From contig JAESIW010000207.1 in NCBI GenBank assembly GCA_016802295.1, forward strand, positions 699,978 through 763,977: a stretch of DNA of 64,000 bases. Reading direction: 5' to 3'. The position numbers and the translations under genes were made by a program. The DNA comes from Brachionus rotundiformis (lineage: Eukaryota > Rotifera > Eurotatoria > Ploima > Brachionidae). Of the stretch, positions 46,548 to 57,912 are shown piece by piece. The notes beneath the pieces are model-generated. The model did not search any database, had not been told where the DNA came from, and was given only the letters and a program-made list of their open reading frames with translations. How positions within the stretch are numbered: the first letter of the stretch is position 1; each line of letters begins with the position of its first letter.

Positions 46548-48089
46548 TATAGTTTTTGACTTTTTTTAAAAATTTGATTTATATTTTTTTTTCGGCAAAT
46601 TAATAAATTTCTGTAATTACGTGATTTTAGTGGCATTTTTGATGCATTAATAGGGTAATTAAAGTTAAAGATAAATAAATTGCTGTATAGCTTTTTCAGC
46701 AAACATGAAAAAATATTACAATATAAAAACATTAATTTATAGCTAAAATATCATGCTAGTCAATTATTTCCGGTTTTTTATTTTAAAATTTCAAATTGTG
46801 TAAGATATTTTTTAGTACTAAAATATTAAATTTTTAGCCTAATAAAAATGATAAAAAAAAACTCTATTTATTCAATAAATTTTGAAAAATATACTTCAAT
46901 TTGGGCACTTTTTGTTCTACGAAAAAAATATACAAAGATCGAATATTATGATTTTTTTAATAATAAACTAATAACTTTGGACAAAATTACAAATTTCATA
47001 ATGACAAGTTTTTTTATTCAAAAAAATATTTACTTTTCCGTGAAATCTGATATATGATTTTAGCTTAATGGAAGCCTTTTTTAGAATTTTCTAAAGTTTT
47101 CATGAATAAAAAGATTATAAAATTTTGTATGGATTTCAACAAGTATAGAAAAATACTTTATTGTCGTAAGATTATCTTTAGTTTATGGAAAAAATAGTAC
47201 AAATGGATTAGTAAAAGTTAGCTAAGTCGTTTAGTCAACTTAAATAAATATTTTTTGAAAATTTTATGTATCATTAGCTACAAATATTTGATTTAAAAAA
47301 ATTACTTCATAAAATTTTTAAGATTGAATTTTTCCTTTGTTAATCAAATATTATTTCTTTTAAATTTTAATGACAACATTTAGATAAAAAAATTAAATAT
47401 AATCTCAGTGTTTTAAAATTTATCCCAATATAAATATAATAAAAATAATAAACAAAAATCAGTAATCTTTTCTAATTTTTTAAAATGCATATATTTTAGC
47501 TTTTTAAATGCTTTATAATTTAATTTAATTTATTAACTTTAAAAAAATATAATTAAATAAAAAATTTTTATCTTCGTTTGTATGTTTTGAAGTTTGTCTG
47601 CTATTTTAATGAGAAGATGCTGTTCTTATTATTAGAACTAAAACATAAAATATTTTATAGACAATAAACATCTTTATATTCTGACAACTACTTACTTTTA
47701 AAATATTTACTTTATAAATTGGTATTCTGTTTAAAATTTAGCTAAACAAAATATTTTTTGATAAACAAATGAATTTGAATAAGGTCATCAATATTTATAT
47801 TTCGCCCATATGTTCCATTTTTTGCTATGATTTGTTTGATGTTACATGCCACTTATAAATTTTCTGATTCAATTTTTTAGAATTTATAAAATTTACCAAT
47901 TTAATTTTACCAAAAAGTTTTAACTTGTTTTAAAAATAATATATGTATTAGTGTAAAATATCTGTAACTACGTATTCGAACCTAAATTTTCCTACGGTCT
48001 TAGAATTTTCTAAAAACTCGAAAATTAGTAAAAAAGATTAAATAAAGAAAATATGATGAGAATTTACATAAAAATTTAAACTGTTTAAT
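46548..48089. other. Gene-free AT-rich region
   Basis: Very A/T-rich, with one chance frame at 46848-47057. Nothing supported. Confidence 0.5.
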
Positions 48090-48530
48090 ATTTGGTTAGA
48101 AAAAATGTGGTAAACCACTGAGCTTCGATAAGTTTCCGACCATGGCAAAATCATCTTAACCATCAAAAATTATAGCACAACAAAAAGTCAGATAGATCAT
48201 TCCTTGTGAAGATACAAATGGTTTTTTTCCGAAGTTGTGATTATAGATGGAATCAGTGGTGGGATCCATCTCAATTGGCTTAACTATTCGTACCAAGATA
48301 ATCCTTCTAAAGAGATAATTCAGCATTAACTTGGTTCTGGAGATTTGAACAAACGCATATTAAACTTTTGGAAAAATTGGTCACTTTATCTAACCAAAGA
48401 ATGGTTTTTAAATTCAAGATAACACTAGACCTCATCAGTGCGAATAACTTGGGATAAAATTCAAGAATGAATTGCACTTCCCTTGTACCCATCGTATGTT
48501 CCAGACTTTTGGAATGAATGGGACTAAATT
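48090..48530 (-). mobile_element. Possible Tc1-like transposase relic
   Basis: This patch is less A/T-biased than its surroundings. On the minus strand, ILSQVIRTDEV and CYLEFKNHSLVR resemble the first catalytic Asp region of Tc1 transposases (WxxVxFSDES). Stops interrupt the frame, and the second and third catalytic motifs are not convincing. Confidence 0.35.
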
Positions 48531-49240
48531 TTAGCAGCTAGTTTGAAGACCAATTTGAAGTTGGATGTCGTAAGTTATTTAAAAATCACAAAGACCTGAA
48601 TGATATAAGACAGAAATCGAATTGAAAAATGATAAAAACTTAATAAATAATTTTAATTTAACTTGGCACATGATTATTTTTAAAAGAATATTGAAGCAAA
48701 TAATTTTTTTTACTCGTTTTGAATAAGTTTTGTTATCATTACAATTAACCCTTTTTGAGATCTACATTTAAATCTTTCAAAGATCAAAATTATTATCTTA
48801 AATGAAGTCATTTTATTCAATTAATTGTTCAGCTATTTTTATTAATATTTTACGATGTAGGTTTATTTATTTGATAAGAATCAAATAAAATTTTCAAAAA
48901 TATATTAAATGTTAAAAAATTTAATAAGAAAAAAAACTTAATACTAATTTACTTGACAACTTAATTTAAACCAACATAAGACAACATTTTTGATCCAGTG
49001 CTGGTTGTTTAAGACCTACTGAACGTGCAAAATATACTCAAATAAAATATCATGTTGCATTCATATTTTATTTTATATTAATAAAAAAATACATTCATTA
49101 TAAAAAAATATAATAAATAACTTAACTTAACTTATAGCAGCACTGAAAAATAAATTTTGATAATTTCTCAACAAAAAGACAATTTAGCCATCATTTTTAT
49201 ATAAATAGATCAGAAAAAGGCGCCTAAACCACCATCCAGA
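48531..49240. other. Upstream region of eIF4A3
   Basis: A/T-rich with no gene. The frame is open back to about 49204 upstream of the eIF4A3 ATG and preceded by an AG, so a spliced or trans-spliced 5' end is possible. Confidence 0.4.
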
Positions 49241-50455
49241 ATGAGCAAAGGTTCAAACAGCACACGCAAGGTAAAACTGGACGACATCGAACAGCTCGAG
49301 TTCGAGACCAGCGAAGATGTCCAAGTAATTCCCTCATTTGACCGAATGAAGCTCAAAGAAGAGCTCTTGAGAGGCGTTTATGGCTACGGGTTCGAGAAGC
49401 CCTCGGCCATTCAGCAACGAGCCATAGTGCCAATTGTATCAGGCCGTGACGTCATAGCTCAGTCACAGTCCGGCACTGGAAAAACTGCCACATTCGCCAT
49501 ATCAATGCTGCAGATGATAGACACCCTTCTGAGAGAAACACAGGCCCTGGTTTTGTCTCCAACTCGTGAGCTCGCAGTCCAAATCCAGCAAGTTGTGCTC
49601 GCCCTAGGGGATTTTATGAATGTGCAATGCCATGCTTGCATTGGTGGAACCAGCCTTGGAGATGACATAAAAAAACTTGACTATGGCCAGCACATTGTGT
49701 CCGGTACTCCTGGCAGAGTTATTGACATGATTCACAGACGTCACCTGAAGACCAGAAATATAAAGCTGCTTATTCTGGACGAAGCTGACGAGATGCTCAA
49801 TAAAGGCTTCAAGGAGCAAATTTACGATGTGTACCGCTATTTGCCACCGCAGACCCAAGTTGTCCTAATTAGTGCCACACTTCCACATGCCATTCTTGAA
49901 ATGACCTCAAAATTTATGACTGATCCGATCAGAATTTTGGTCAAGCGCGATGAGTTAACTTTGGATGGTATAAAACAATTTTTTGTTGCAGTCGAAAGAG
50001 AAGAGTGGAAATTTGACACTTTGTGTGATTTGTATGACACGTTGACCATTACCCAAGCGGTCATATTTTGCAATACCAGACGCAAAGTGGACTGGTTGAC
50101 AGAAAAAATGCGTGATGTAAATTTTACAGTGTCTTCAATGCACGGAGACATGAAACAAGCAGAGAGAGATGCCATCATGAAAGAGTTCAGAAGTGGCATG
50201 AGCCGAGTGCTGATTACCACAGATGTGTGGGCCAGAGGTATCGATGTGCAGCAAGTCTCTTTGGTCATTAACTACGATTTGCCCAACAACAGAGAGCTTT
50301 ACATACACAGAATTGGCCGGTCTGGCCGATTCGGGCGCAAAGGTGTCGCCATTAACTTTGTCATGAATGATGATATTAGAATATTAAGAGATATAGAACA
50401 GTATTACAGTACTCAAATTGACGAAATGCCAATGAATGTAGCTGATCTTATTTAA
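49241..50455 (+). CDS. EIF4A3: eIF4A3 (DDX48), DEAD-box helicase of the exon junction complex
   Basis: A single exon encodes 404 aa (human 411). Q motif and GYGFEKPSAIQQRA (48-61), Walker A AQSQSGTGKT (73-82), PTRELA (108-113), DEAD (180-183), SAT (211-213), DVWARGID, and HRIGRSGRFGRKG are all intact. The C-terminus STQIDEMPMNVADLI is diagnostic of eIF4A3 rather than eIF4A1/2. The protein clamps RNA in the exon junction complex with MAGO, Y14 and CASC3, marking spliced mRNA. The gene itself has no intron, unlike many neighbours. AATAAA lies near 50557. Confidence 0.98.
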   Translation: MSKGSNSTRKVKLDDIEQLEFETSEDVQVIPSFDRMKLKEELLRGVYGYGFEKPSAIQQRAIVPIVSGRDVIAQSQSGTGKTATFAISMLQMIDTLLRETQALVLSPTRELAVQIQQVVLALGDFMNVQCHACIGGTSLGDDIKKLDYGQHIVSGTPGRVIDMIHRRHLKTRNIKLLILDEADEMLNKGFKEQIYDVYRYLPPQTQVVLISATLPHAILEMTSKFMTDPIRILVKRDELTLDGIKQFFVAVEREEWKFDTLCDLYDTLTITQAVIFCNTRRKVDWLTEKMRDVNFTVSSMHGDMKQAERDAIMKEFRSGMSRVLITTDVWARGIDVQQVSLVINYDLPNNRELYIHRIGRSGRFGRKGVAINFVMNDDIRILRDIEQYYSTQIDEMPMNVADLI

Positions 50456-52338
50456 AACAACTTAAAATTGTATAAATTGAATTTTAAAAAATTCAATTAG
50501 ATAAAACAAAATTAGATTATTGTTGTTACTTTTGTTAAATCATGTGTTCTTTTTTAATAAACTAATTATTAGTTATCAAAATTTAACTAGTAAAAATAAT
50601 AAATAAGACTTTGTGAAATGTAATTATATTTAAATTTGTAAACAAAAAAACATGTGAATTAATATCATATAAAATTAGAGACCTTTTATTATTTTGAGTC
50701 AATAGGAAAAAAAATTTTGAAAATAAAAAAAATTTTTTTATTCTAGAATTAATTAAAACGCTAAAGGATTTAACATAAAAATCATTTGAAAATAATTTTC
50801 CTTTGTAAATTGACTTTGGTACTATGTTAGACCCGGAAAACTAAATTGGTGTCGTGTGGAAAATTTATTCAAAATTTCCGAGATAACCAATGTACCCTTT
50901 GGTTTAAAAACGGACAACTAATTTGGCTTTCCTTGATTATTTTTTGTACCAATTAGAAATGGGAAACTCTAAACGAAAATAGCTATTAAAATTATCACTA
51001 TTGTTTCTATTATTCGTTATTTCCTAATAATATGAGATAAAAAAATTTGTTTAGAAATATTAACAATTAATATTTAGAGTGAATTAAAAGTTCTTAAACT
51101 CACTAATAGGTAAAGTCTTAATAAGTTACCATTTGATTCAAAAAACCTGAAAATCCAGAAATGTGTGCATTAGATCCAGATCATACCCAAAATTAGTATT
51201 AAATATTTTTAAAGATTTTTTATTTTATGATTTTAATATTTAATACAGAGACCATTAAAGCATACTTCTACTTTAAAGTTTTAAGTTATTCCAATTTTTA
51301 ATATAGCGTTTTTAATAACTAATAATTAAATTTTTTTGCTCAATGAAATTTAACTTTGTTTTAAATTAATTTTGTATGAAGAATAAAAAAATCTAGACAG
51401 TTTAGTTAATTGATTTATTTTGATTAAATTAGAAAAGTACATTTTTATAAATTTAAAATAGCAAATAAATATCTAGTTAGTTTTTTTTTCGAAATTTTTA
51501 ATCATTTATTATAATTTGGAATAAGTTTTTATCATAACCATAACTTGTTGTATACTCAATATAGAAAGATATTCTTTAAAAATAAATTTATTAAATTTAA
51601 ATGTTTTAAAATTAAAAATGCATGCAAAAATATTTTTATATTTTGAAAAAAATCATGATTTTTTTTATAGAAAAAACACGTTTTTTAATTTTCCTAATTC
51701 AAGGATTTAATTTAAAAAATTTTCAAAAGTAGATTGTTATCTCCGACAGGATCCTAGTAAACAATTGTAAATAATTGCAACATATGTTAACTAGGGTTTT
51801 ATAAAGATTATCTTTTCTAACCCTATGGACAACTCTTGTACAAAACTCTTTATTTGCAAAGAAGTTTTATAGGGTAAAATTAATCAAACTAATACTTAAA
51901 ATATGATTTTTATTTAAATTCAGATTATATTTATAGCCAAAAGTTTAAAATCTCGTTTTACATTCACTCAAAAATAAGTTTGGTTCTAGTGAAAATTTTT
52001 TATAGTTTAAGGTTTTATAGTCTTCAAATTGCAGTCGTAAATTACCATTTAATTACTTAATTTCAATTGTCTTGAATTAAAATTAATCATTTTAAACAAA
52101 AATTATACTCAATTTAAAATTAGTTTTAAAATATTTATTTAAAAACTCAATTTAAAAATAAACAATTTACTTTTAATTAAGAATAAACTATCAAAATTTT
52201 GTCTATTTTATATTCTAAATTACCTAAAATGTCTAGAATTTAAAGTAATTTATCTAATTAAGCTCATGTCTGTGGATGATTGTTACCAATATAAAAATAA
52301 CATTTTTTCCAAAGCTATTTCTTTAATTGAGATAGAAA
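50456..52338. other. 1.9-kb gene-free AT-rich region
   Basis: Includes the eIF4A3 3' UTR. A less A/T-biased patch at about 50810-50970 could be old repeat DNA, with no family identified. Confidence 0.5.
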
Positions 52339-53706
52339 ATGCATTCGTTCAAATTAATTGTTATAATTTTATTTTTTTATTTAATTAATAGCATCAAAGG
52401 GTTTAGTATCAAAAAGGCAGGATCATTTTTAAAAAATGCTAGGTCTGAAATTAAGCCATTGTGCCCATGTCGAGATTTTCGCATTAACTGCGACTTAACC
52501 ACAATTTGCTATAGAGACTGCAGTAATTCAGTTCGTCGAGTGTCAGAGCTGGACTGTGTTTTTCCATTCCAATATAAAGGAATTTGGTATGACACCTGCA
52601 CTGATATCGACAGTCCTGGTAAATACTGGTGCTCACTAACCCAAATATACACAAACAAAAAGGCTTATTGTGATCAAAAATGTCCTCTTTTGGCAAGAAA
52701 TCTGGTTGAAAATGATAACCAAAATCATTCGAGCTGCAGAGAGTCTGGCATCGGTTGGAGAAGCTTTTATCCAACTGGAATAGAAATACAAAAAGTTTTA
52801 GATTTGCATAACTACGAGCGTTCGATTGTGTCTCCAGAAGCCTCAGACATGAAAGAACTATTTTGGGATTTTGGTCTAGCTAGACTTGCCATGAATTTGG
52901 CAGCAACTGGTGTCTTTGAACACGATTGCTCCAATTGTCGAAGATTACCAAACAAAAAAACAATTTATAATGGTCAAAATCTTTGGGCATCATATGGTGC
53001 AAGCTATAGAAACGAAACTACTTGGAAGTACCAAATTGCATTAGACTAATTTTTCAAAAAATTAAATCTTTCTTCAAGAAATGCTATCATGTCATGGATT
53101 AATGAAAAATTTGATTTTGAATATGGAACTGGCTCTATTAATGGTTATTGGAAAAAAATTACCAACTTTTTTTAAGATTATTCTTTCTTAAAAGGTAAAG
53201 TTGTCGGTCACTACACTCAAGTTGTTAACAGTAAAGCTATCAAAATAGGCTGCGGTGGCGCAATTAATGGTACTATAATTATTCTATTATTATTTTTAAA
53301 TATATTTTTTTATAGATGACTCCAGAGAAATAATTATTGCTTGTAACTACGCAGTTGGACAGAGTGGTTTTTCTGAACCATATACATTAGGTACTCCTTG
53401 CATAAATTGTAACAAATGTGTTAATGGAACAATATGTAGTTGTAACAAATTATGCCAAAATAGCGGAGTTCTAGGCAATTTTATTTAGAAGATGATAGTT
53501 AAGCAATTAATTTAATCTAATTTTTAGATATTTCGACATGTACATGTAGTTGTCCAGCCTATGCATCGGGAGATGAGTGTCAAGTTTTAAATTGTGACAA
53601 AACTGATGAAGAGTATGGATGTATAGCAGTTGGTAAACCAGATTGGTGCATATATTCAAACATTAAGCCCGAATGTCCGCATATGTGTGGACTTTGCTCC
53701 TTATAA
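52339..53706 (+). CDS. Secreted FN2-CAP protein with Cys-rich C-terminus
   Basis: Five exons, 52339-53027, 53079-53143, 53177-53269, 53316-53474 and 53528-53706, encode 394 aa. A signal peptide covers residues 1-21. A fibronectin type II-like module lies at 70-115 (CVFPFQYKGIWYDTC, KYWCSL; C73, C87, C98, C111). A CAP/SCP domain starts near 155 (LDLHNYERS) with LARLAMNLA, GQNLWAS and the CAP1 signature GHYTQVV. A Cys-rich tail (CINCNKC, CSCNKLC, CTCSCP) ends with a ShK-like CPHMCGLC. CAP proteins are secreted and functionally diverse; the role here is unknown. Intron 4 (53475-53527) must use a GC donor for the frame to close. Confidence 0.85.
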
Positions 53707-54029
53707 ATTTTTGGATTAATTTTTAATTAATAATTTTAAATAAATAGATATCAATTTTTAAATTATTTTAAGATTTTATCAACAAAAAAAAAGTAAATTT
53801 AAATTAAATATCTTTACTTTCGTTTTAATTTTTATCTTCTTAATAATTTTTTATTAAATCGTAAAAAATTTTAAACAAAATTAAAATAAAATAAATTAGT
53901 TAAATTGGTTAAATTAGTTTAAATGACTCATGTAGACTAAAGAGGTATAATAGGATGTCATTTTGGAAAAAATCAATTCATTTTTTTAGTTTAAATATTT
54001 TCACTAATTTTTTATTTAAAAAATGGATC
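53707..54029. other. A/T-rich spacer after the CAP gene
   Basis: Contains the likely 3' UTR with AATAAA near 53742. No other feature. Confidence 0.5.
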
Positions 54030-54490
54030 AAAGCAGTCACCATAACTCTGCCGATCACCAGGTACCAAGTCCTGATTAAAAAAGAGGACTGCTATGGCAG
54101 CTACTTGCGTCCTATGTGTATGTGGTCTCTCACGTAGTCTGCATAAGAGCTGTATGGCGGGTACAAAGGCCTACGGATCTTTGTCCAAGTCTTGTCGTAT
54201 GAGAGCGCCGCTGGCTTCAACCATCTCCCAGGAGAGAATCCGAAAGGAGCGAGAATCTGCTGTACAGCTGACCCTCTGCAGGTAGACGTAACTTTGGAAG
54301 CCTTAAGTTAAGGCTTTATCGCGAGTAAGAGACAAGTCGCTTGGTTTGTGGTTCCAAGCTAGTCTAAATAGTTGCCGAGTTCGCAGCCAAATTATGATGA
54401 ACGTCTCACTGGCTTCTTAGGGAAAGACGTCGTCATAGCTCTGCCAAAGCCGGTCCCAAGCCCGGTTGAGAAAAGAGGTGGGTGGCATAA
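54030..54490. mobile_element. GC-rich insert, probable transposable element fragment
   Basis: About 460 bases with clearly higher G+C than everything around it and sharp edges. It includes GCCGGTCCCAAGCCCGGTTG near 54448, a phrase I associate with untranslated parts of animal LINE or SINE elements, though I cannot name the family. Open frames such as 54094-54285 have no domain. Confidence 0.45.
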
Positions 54491-55473
54491 AAATAATTTT
54501 ATTTAAATTAATATTTACAAAGAGTTCAATTTCACGGTTAATCAACAAGCTAGGGTCCTCATCATGAAAACCGATTAACATTTATTCAAATATTATAAAA
54601 TTATTTAACAAAATTAAAAATAATTGTCTATTAAATTATTTAAAAAGTAAATCTATGTAGTCATTTTATAATTTTTCAATTAATTAATGGAAAAAATTTC
54701 TTTTACAATTAATAATAATAATAATAATAATAATAAAGTAACAAATAAAGTTTTATTTAGAAATGATTCTAAATTGAGTATTTCCATCAATTGAAAAAAT
54801 CTCAAATAATTGATCTAGTTTTTAAATGTGGTAAAATTAAAAAATCGCTCAATCGCTTATAATCACTGAGCATTTTGAGTATTTTTCAAGCAGTTGAATT
54901 GTTGGATAGTATAATTTTATAAATTTGATTTTTTTTTCAATTTATCAATAATAATTTATAATTAACTGGAATGAATTCTTGTCATAAGTGGGCAATAGAT
55001 TTATGTTTTGTTTTTCCAAAAATTAAAACTAATCAAATTCTCATGGTTTTGACCAATATTTGGTAATTAAGAACCAATAAGTGTGGTTAAATTTTGACTA
55101 TATGAATTTCTCATAAACTCATTTTTAAATTTTTTAATTGTACCAAATATTCTTTTTTTCCATATTTAAACTTAATTTATTTAATTTTTTATTTTTTATT
55201 CTGAATTAGCTTTTGCTCGGTACAGATAACAACTAAATAAAAGATTTTTACTCCAGTACAACTATTATAAAACTGGAAAGTATCATATTTTTGGATAGTA
55301 GACAAAAATCTTTATTGAAAAATCAAAAGACAATTTTTTTGTCAATACCAACATAGCCAAACATATAGTCAAGTATTTAACTCAAAAATTGAATTAGCGT
55401 TTGTCTTAATTGCAAACTTTCTTATGAACCAAGCATTTTGAATAATTTGCCAGAATAAATTTACCTAAATAAA
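54491..55473. other. Intergenic AT-rich DNA with a TAA microsatellite
   Basis: A (TAA)n tract lies at about 54711-54735. No gene was seen before MIC19. Confidence 0.6.
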
Positions 55474-55923
55474 ATGGGTCTTTGGGGAAGCAAGCAACAG
55501 CGTGAAATAAAAATAACCAACCCCGAGGCTAAGCCCGAGGTGTATGTGACTGAAAATGCAATTTCAAATGTTCTAAAGACCGTCAAAGATTCTTCCAAAG
55601 AAACCAAAAGAATGGAAGAACAAAGGCCTGTTGACTTTGATTTAAAACTGTCGCCTGAGCTGCATGATAAACGAATTGGCGAATATGAGAAAAATATGGT
55701 CGAGGGCCTTCGTTCAGCATCAAAACAGGTCGAAGACTTGTTTAGAGAGAGGTATTCAACGATTCCGGTCTGCTCTGAGCTTCAGGCCAAAGTTAGCAAA
55801 TGCTATTCGGATAATTCGAATAAGACCCTTAATTGTTTGGAGATAGCTAATGAATTCATTAAATGTGTTGAGCAAGAAAGGCAAAAAAAATTTGTTTTTA
55901 GCCAACCGATCACTGGAGCTTAA
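55474..55923 (+). CDS. MIC19/CHCHD3-6-like MICOS subunit
   Basis: A single exon encodes 149 aa. The N-terminal MGLWGS fits N-myristoylation, as in CHCHD3 and CHCHD6. A charged central region (DUF737-type) follows. The C-terminal CHCH domain has a twin CX9C motif: C100-C110 and C121-C131, each pair separated by nine residues. In animals MIC19/MIC25 lie in the intermembrane space within MICOS, tying MIC60 at crista junctions to the SAM complex. The protein is shorter than human CHCHD3 (227 aa), mainly in the coiled-coil middle. AATAAA follows at about 55956. Confidence 0.92.
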   Translation: MGLWGSKQQREIKITNPEAKPEVYVTENAISNVLKTVKDSSKETKRMEEQRPVDFDLKLSPELHDKRIGEYEKNMVEGLRSASKQVEDLFRERYSTIPVCSELQAKVSKCYSDNSNKTLNCLEIANEFIKCVEQERQKKFVFSQPITGA

Positions 55924-56352
55924 TTTAAACATTTTTCCGTTAATTTTTATCTCTAATAAAATAGATTTATTTACATTTAAAAATAAATTTAGTCATTTAT
56001 TTTACCAGATTTTATATTTTTAAAAAATAAAAATCAAAGACAAAAATTCTTATTAAATATTTTCTAAAATTAGATAATTGATTGTTTAATAATTTTTTAC
56101 AAATCTTTTTCTATAGTCTTTCAGATGGTACAGCGGATGCTTTAGTTGGTACAACCGGAAATAAATATATTCCTTAGAATTTTTATTCATTTTATTCAAA
56201 CTTAACCTAGGCCGATTTCCGACCATTTACTCAATATTTTAATTCAGAAATTAATGTAAAAATTTTTTTTATATCAATACAAAAATTGAGCATAAAATTA
56301 AAAATTGAAATAATACAAAATTTAAGTAAAAAAAAAGGCATGTATTTTACGT
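55924..56352. other. A/T-rich intergenic spacer
   Basis: Nothing supported beyond the MIC19 3' UTR. Confidence 0.5.
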
Positions 56353-56785
56353 GATACTAAATTTATTTTTCAGCTACTAAAAAAATGATACTAATTTTAC
56401 TTTTATTTCTTTATTTTTATGCTATTAAAAAAATTAAATGATACAAATTATAAGAAAATTATATAGCATCTTTATTCTTCGCAGGCCTTCCTTTCTTTCT
56501 GTTTTCACCAAGGGGCACATCTTTTGCGCTTTTGTGCCATGGCATACTTCTATTGTGACAAGTAATAGCTACTATATGTTCGCACATATAGATTTTTTTC
56601 CAAAAGGGACAAGTATACGTACTCTTTCTCAACTGCTTTATTAGTTCAATCAACATGTTTGAGTATATTAACACATTTATATAGTTGTTAATTAATATTT
56701 ATTTGATTAATTATTTAGTATCAAATAAACAAAATAAGTATCATTTTTATTTGTTTTTTAGTAGCAGAAAAATATATTTAGTATC
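56353..56785. mobile_element. MULE-like fragment: inverted ends around a SWIM zinc-finger relic
   Basis: The left end GATACTAAATTTATTTTTCA, then GCTACTAAAAAA (56353-56384), is mirrored by the right end, which reads in reverse complement GATACTAAATATATTTTTCT, then GCTACTAAAAAA. Between them, the minus-strand frame 56674-56459 encodes TCPFWKKIYMCEHIVAI and KKGRPAKNKDA. That resembles the SWIM finger and basic tail found at the C-terminus of Mutator-like transposases. The rest of the transposase is absent. Confidence 0.6.
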
Positions 56786-57912
56786 AGCATAAAATATAAG
56801 ACAAAAAAAGGATTTCCCATAAAAGTGACTTAGCCAAAGCATAACAAGAAAACAGATTTCTAATTGTTGTAGCGACTTATTTGAAAAGCTAATTTTGGTA
56901 TTTTTCTTTTGTCTTTTCCATGCAAAATATTTGTCGGCTTCGTCGTTTTTGGTTGACTTTCCACGCTTGCAAATTCATAGTTTTGCATAAATTGCATTAT
57001 TTTTGTGTCTAGTTAGTGTAATAACTTGCTTTTGCAAAAACACCACCATCCAAGCATCTAGCAGTCTCGTTTGCTAAAACCCAACTTGATATCCCAACTA
57101 AGAACCATTTATTTTCATTTTTAACTTTTCCTAAGAAAAGGTCTAGACACAAAACAGGTCAAAACTTTTTCATCGAAAATTTCGGCTAAGAAGTCCTTAT
57201 CGTTAGGGATTTTTGCTAATTCGAGAATAACGTTGTTAATTAGTCTTTCATAAAAGTCCAATTTCAAACTTTTAAATTTTCTCGGAGCAAAAATCCTCGC
57301 CATGCTAAAAGATTTGTTTATGAGGTTAGGAGGAATTTAAGGAGACATGCTAACTTTTTTTTATATTGGTATTTAATTTATTTTTTGGTACCTAATTAAT
57401 TGATCATAGAGGTTATTTAAATAATGTTGGAATTTAATTAGTAGTACTAGTAAAAGATACTGCCGTATAGTGCTCTATACCAGCAAAAGTCTTGCACTTA
57501 GCCTTTAGGGCCACTATCTCTATGAATTTAGCTTGAATGTTTCTCTATCAATTTGAGTCCTAAAACTATTGACTGTCCTTATTGATATTGTTATACAAGC
57601 CCTTAAGATAAGGAACTTGTTAAATATAAAAATATCTGTGGGAGGAATAAAATAAATGTCTTCCTATATATTGATCACCTACTAAAATGTGATGAAAAAC
57701 CTAGAATTTTAATTTTTAACTTTTTTGATTTAAAATTTTTTATTTATTAAAAATGCAATATTTAAATTTTTATTTAATTTAAATTTATCTTGAAATATCC
57801 AAAAGCAAAATATTTGATATTTGGAAAATAAAAAATGACAATCTTGATGTTTTATTAATTGAAAATAATGACGATGATGAATTTTCTTTAAAAAAAGAAA
57901 TTAAATTAGATA
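56786..57912. other. Intergenic DNA left of the foldback element
   Basis: A less A/T-biased patch spans about 56860-57310. It contains a 60-codon minus-strand frame (57121-57303, starting MARIFAPRKFKSLKLDFYER) with no recognised domain. It may be a TE fragment, but no family was assigned. Confidence 0.35.

Noticed and set aside
54094..54285. Open frame in the GC-rich insert
   Set aside because: Explained by the composition of the insert; no domain in any frame.
57121..57303. 60-codon minus-strand frame starting MARIFAP
   Set aside because: No domain recognised; may be part of an old repeat. Too weak to call as a gene.
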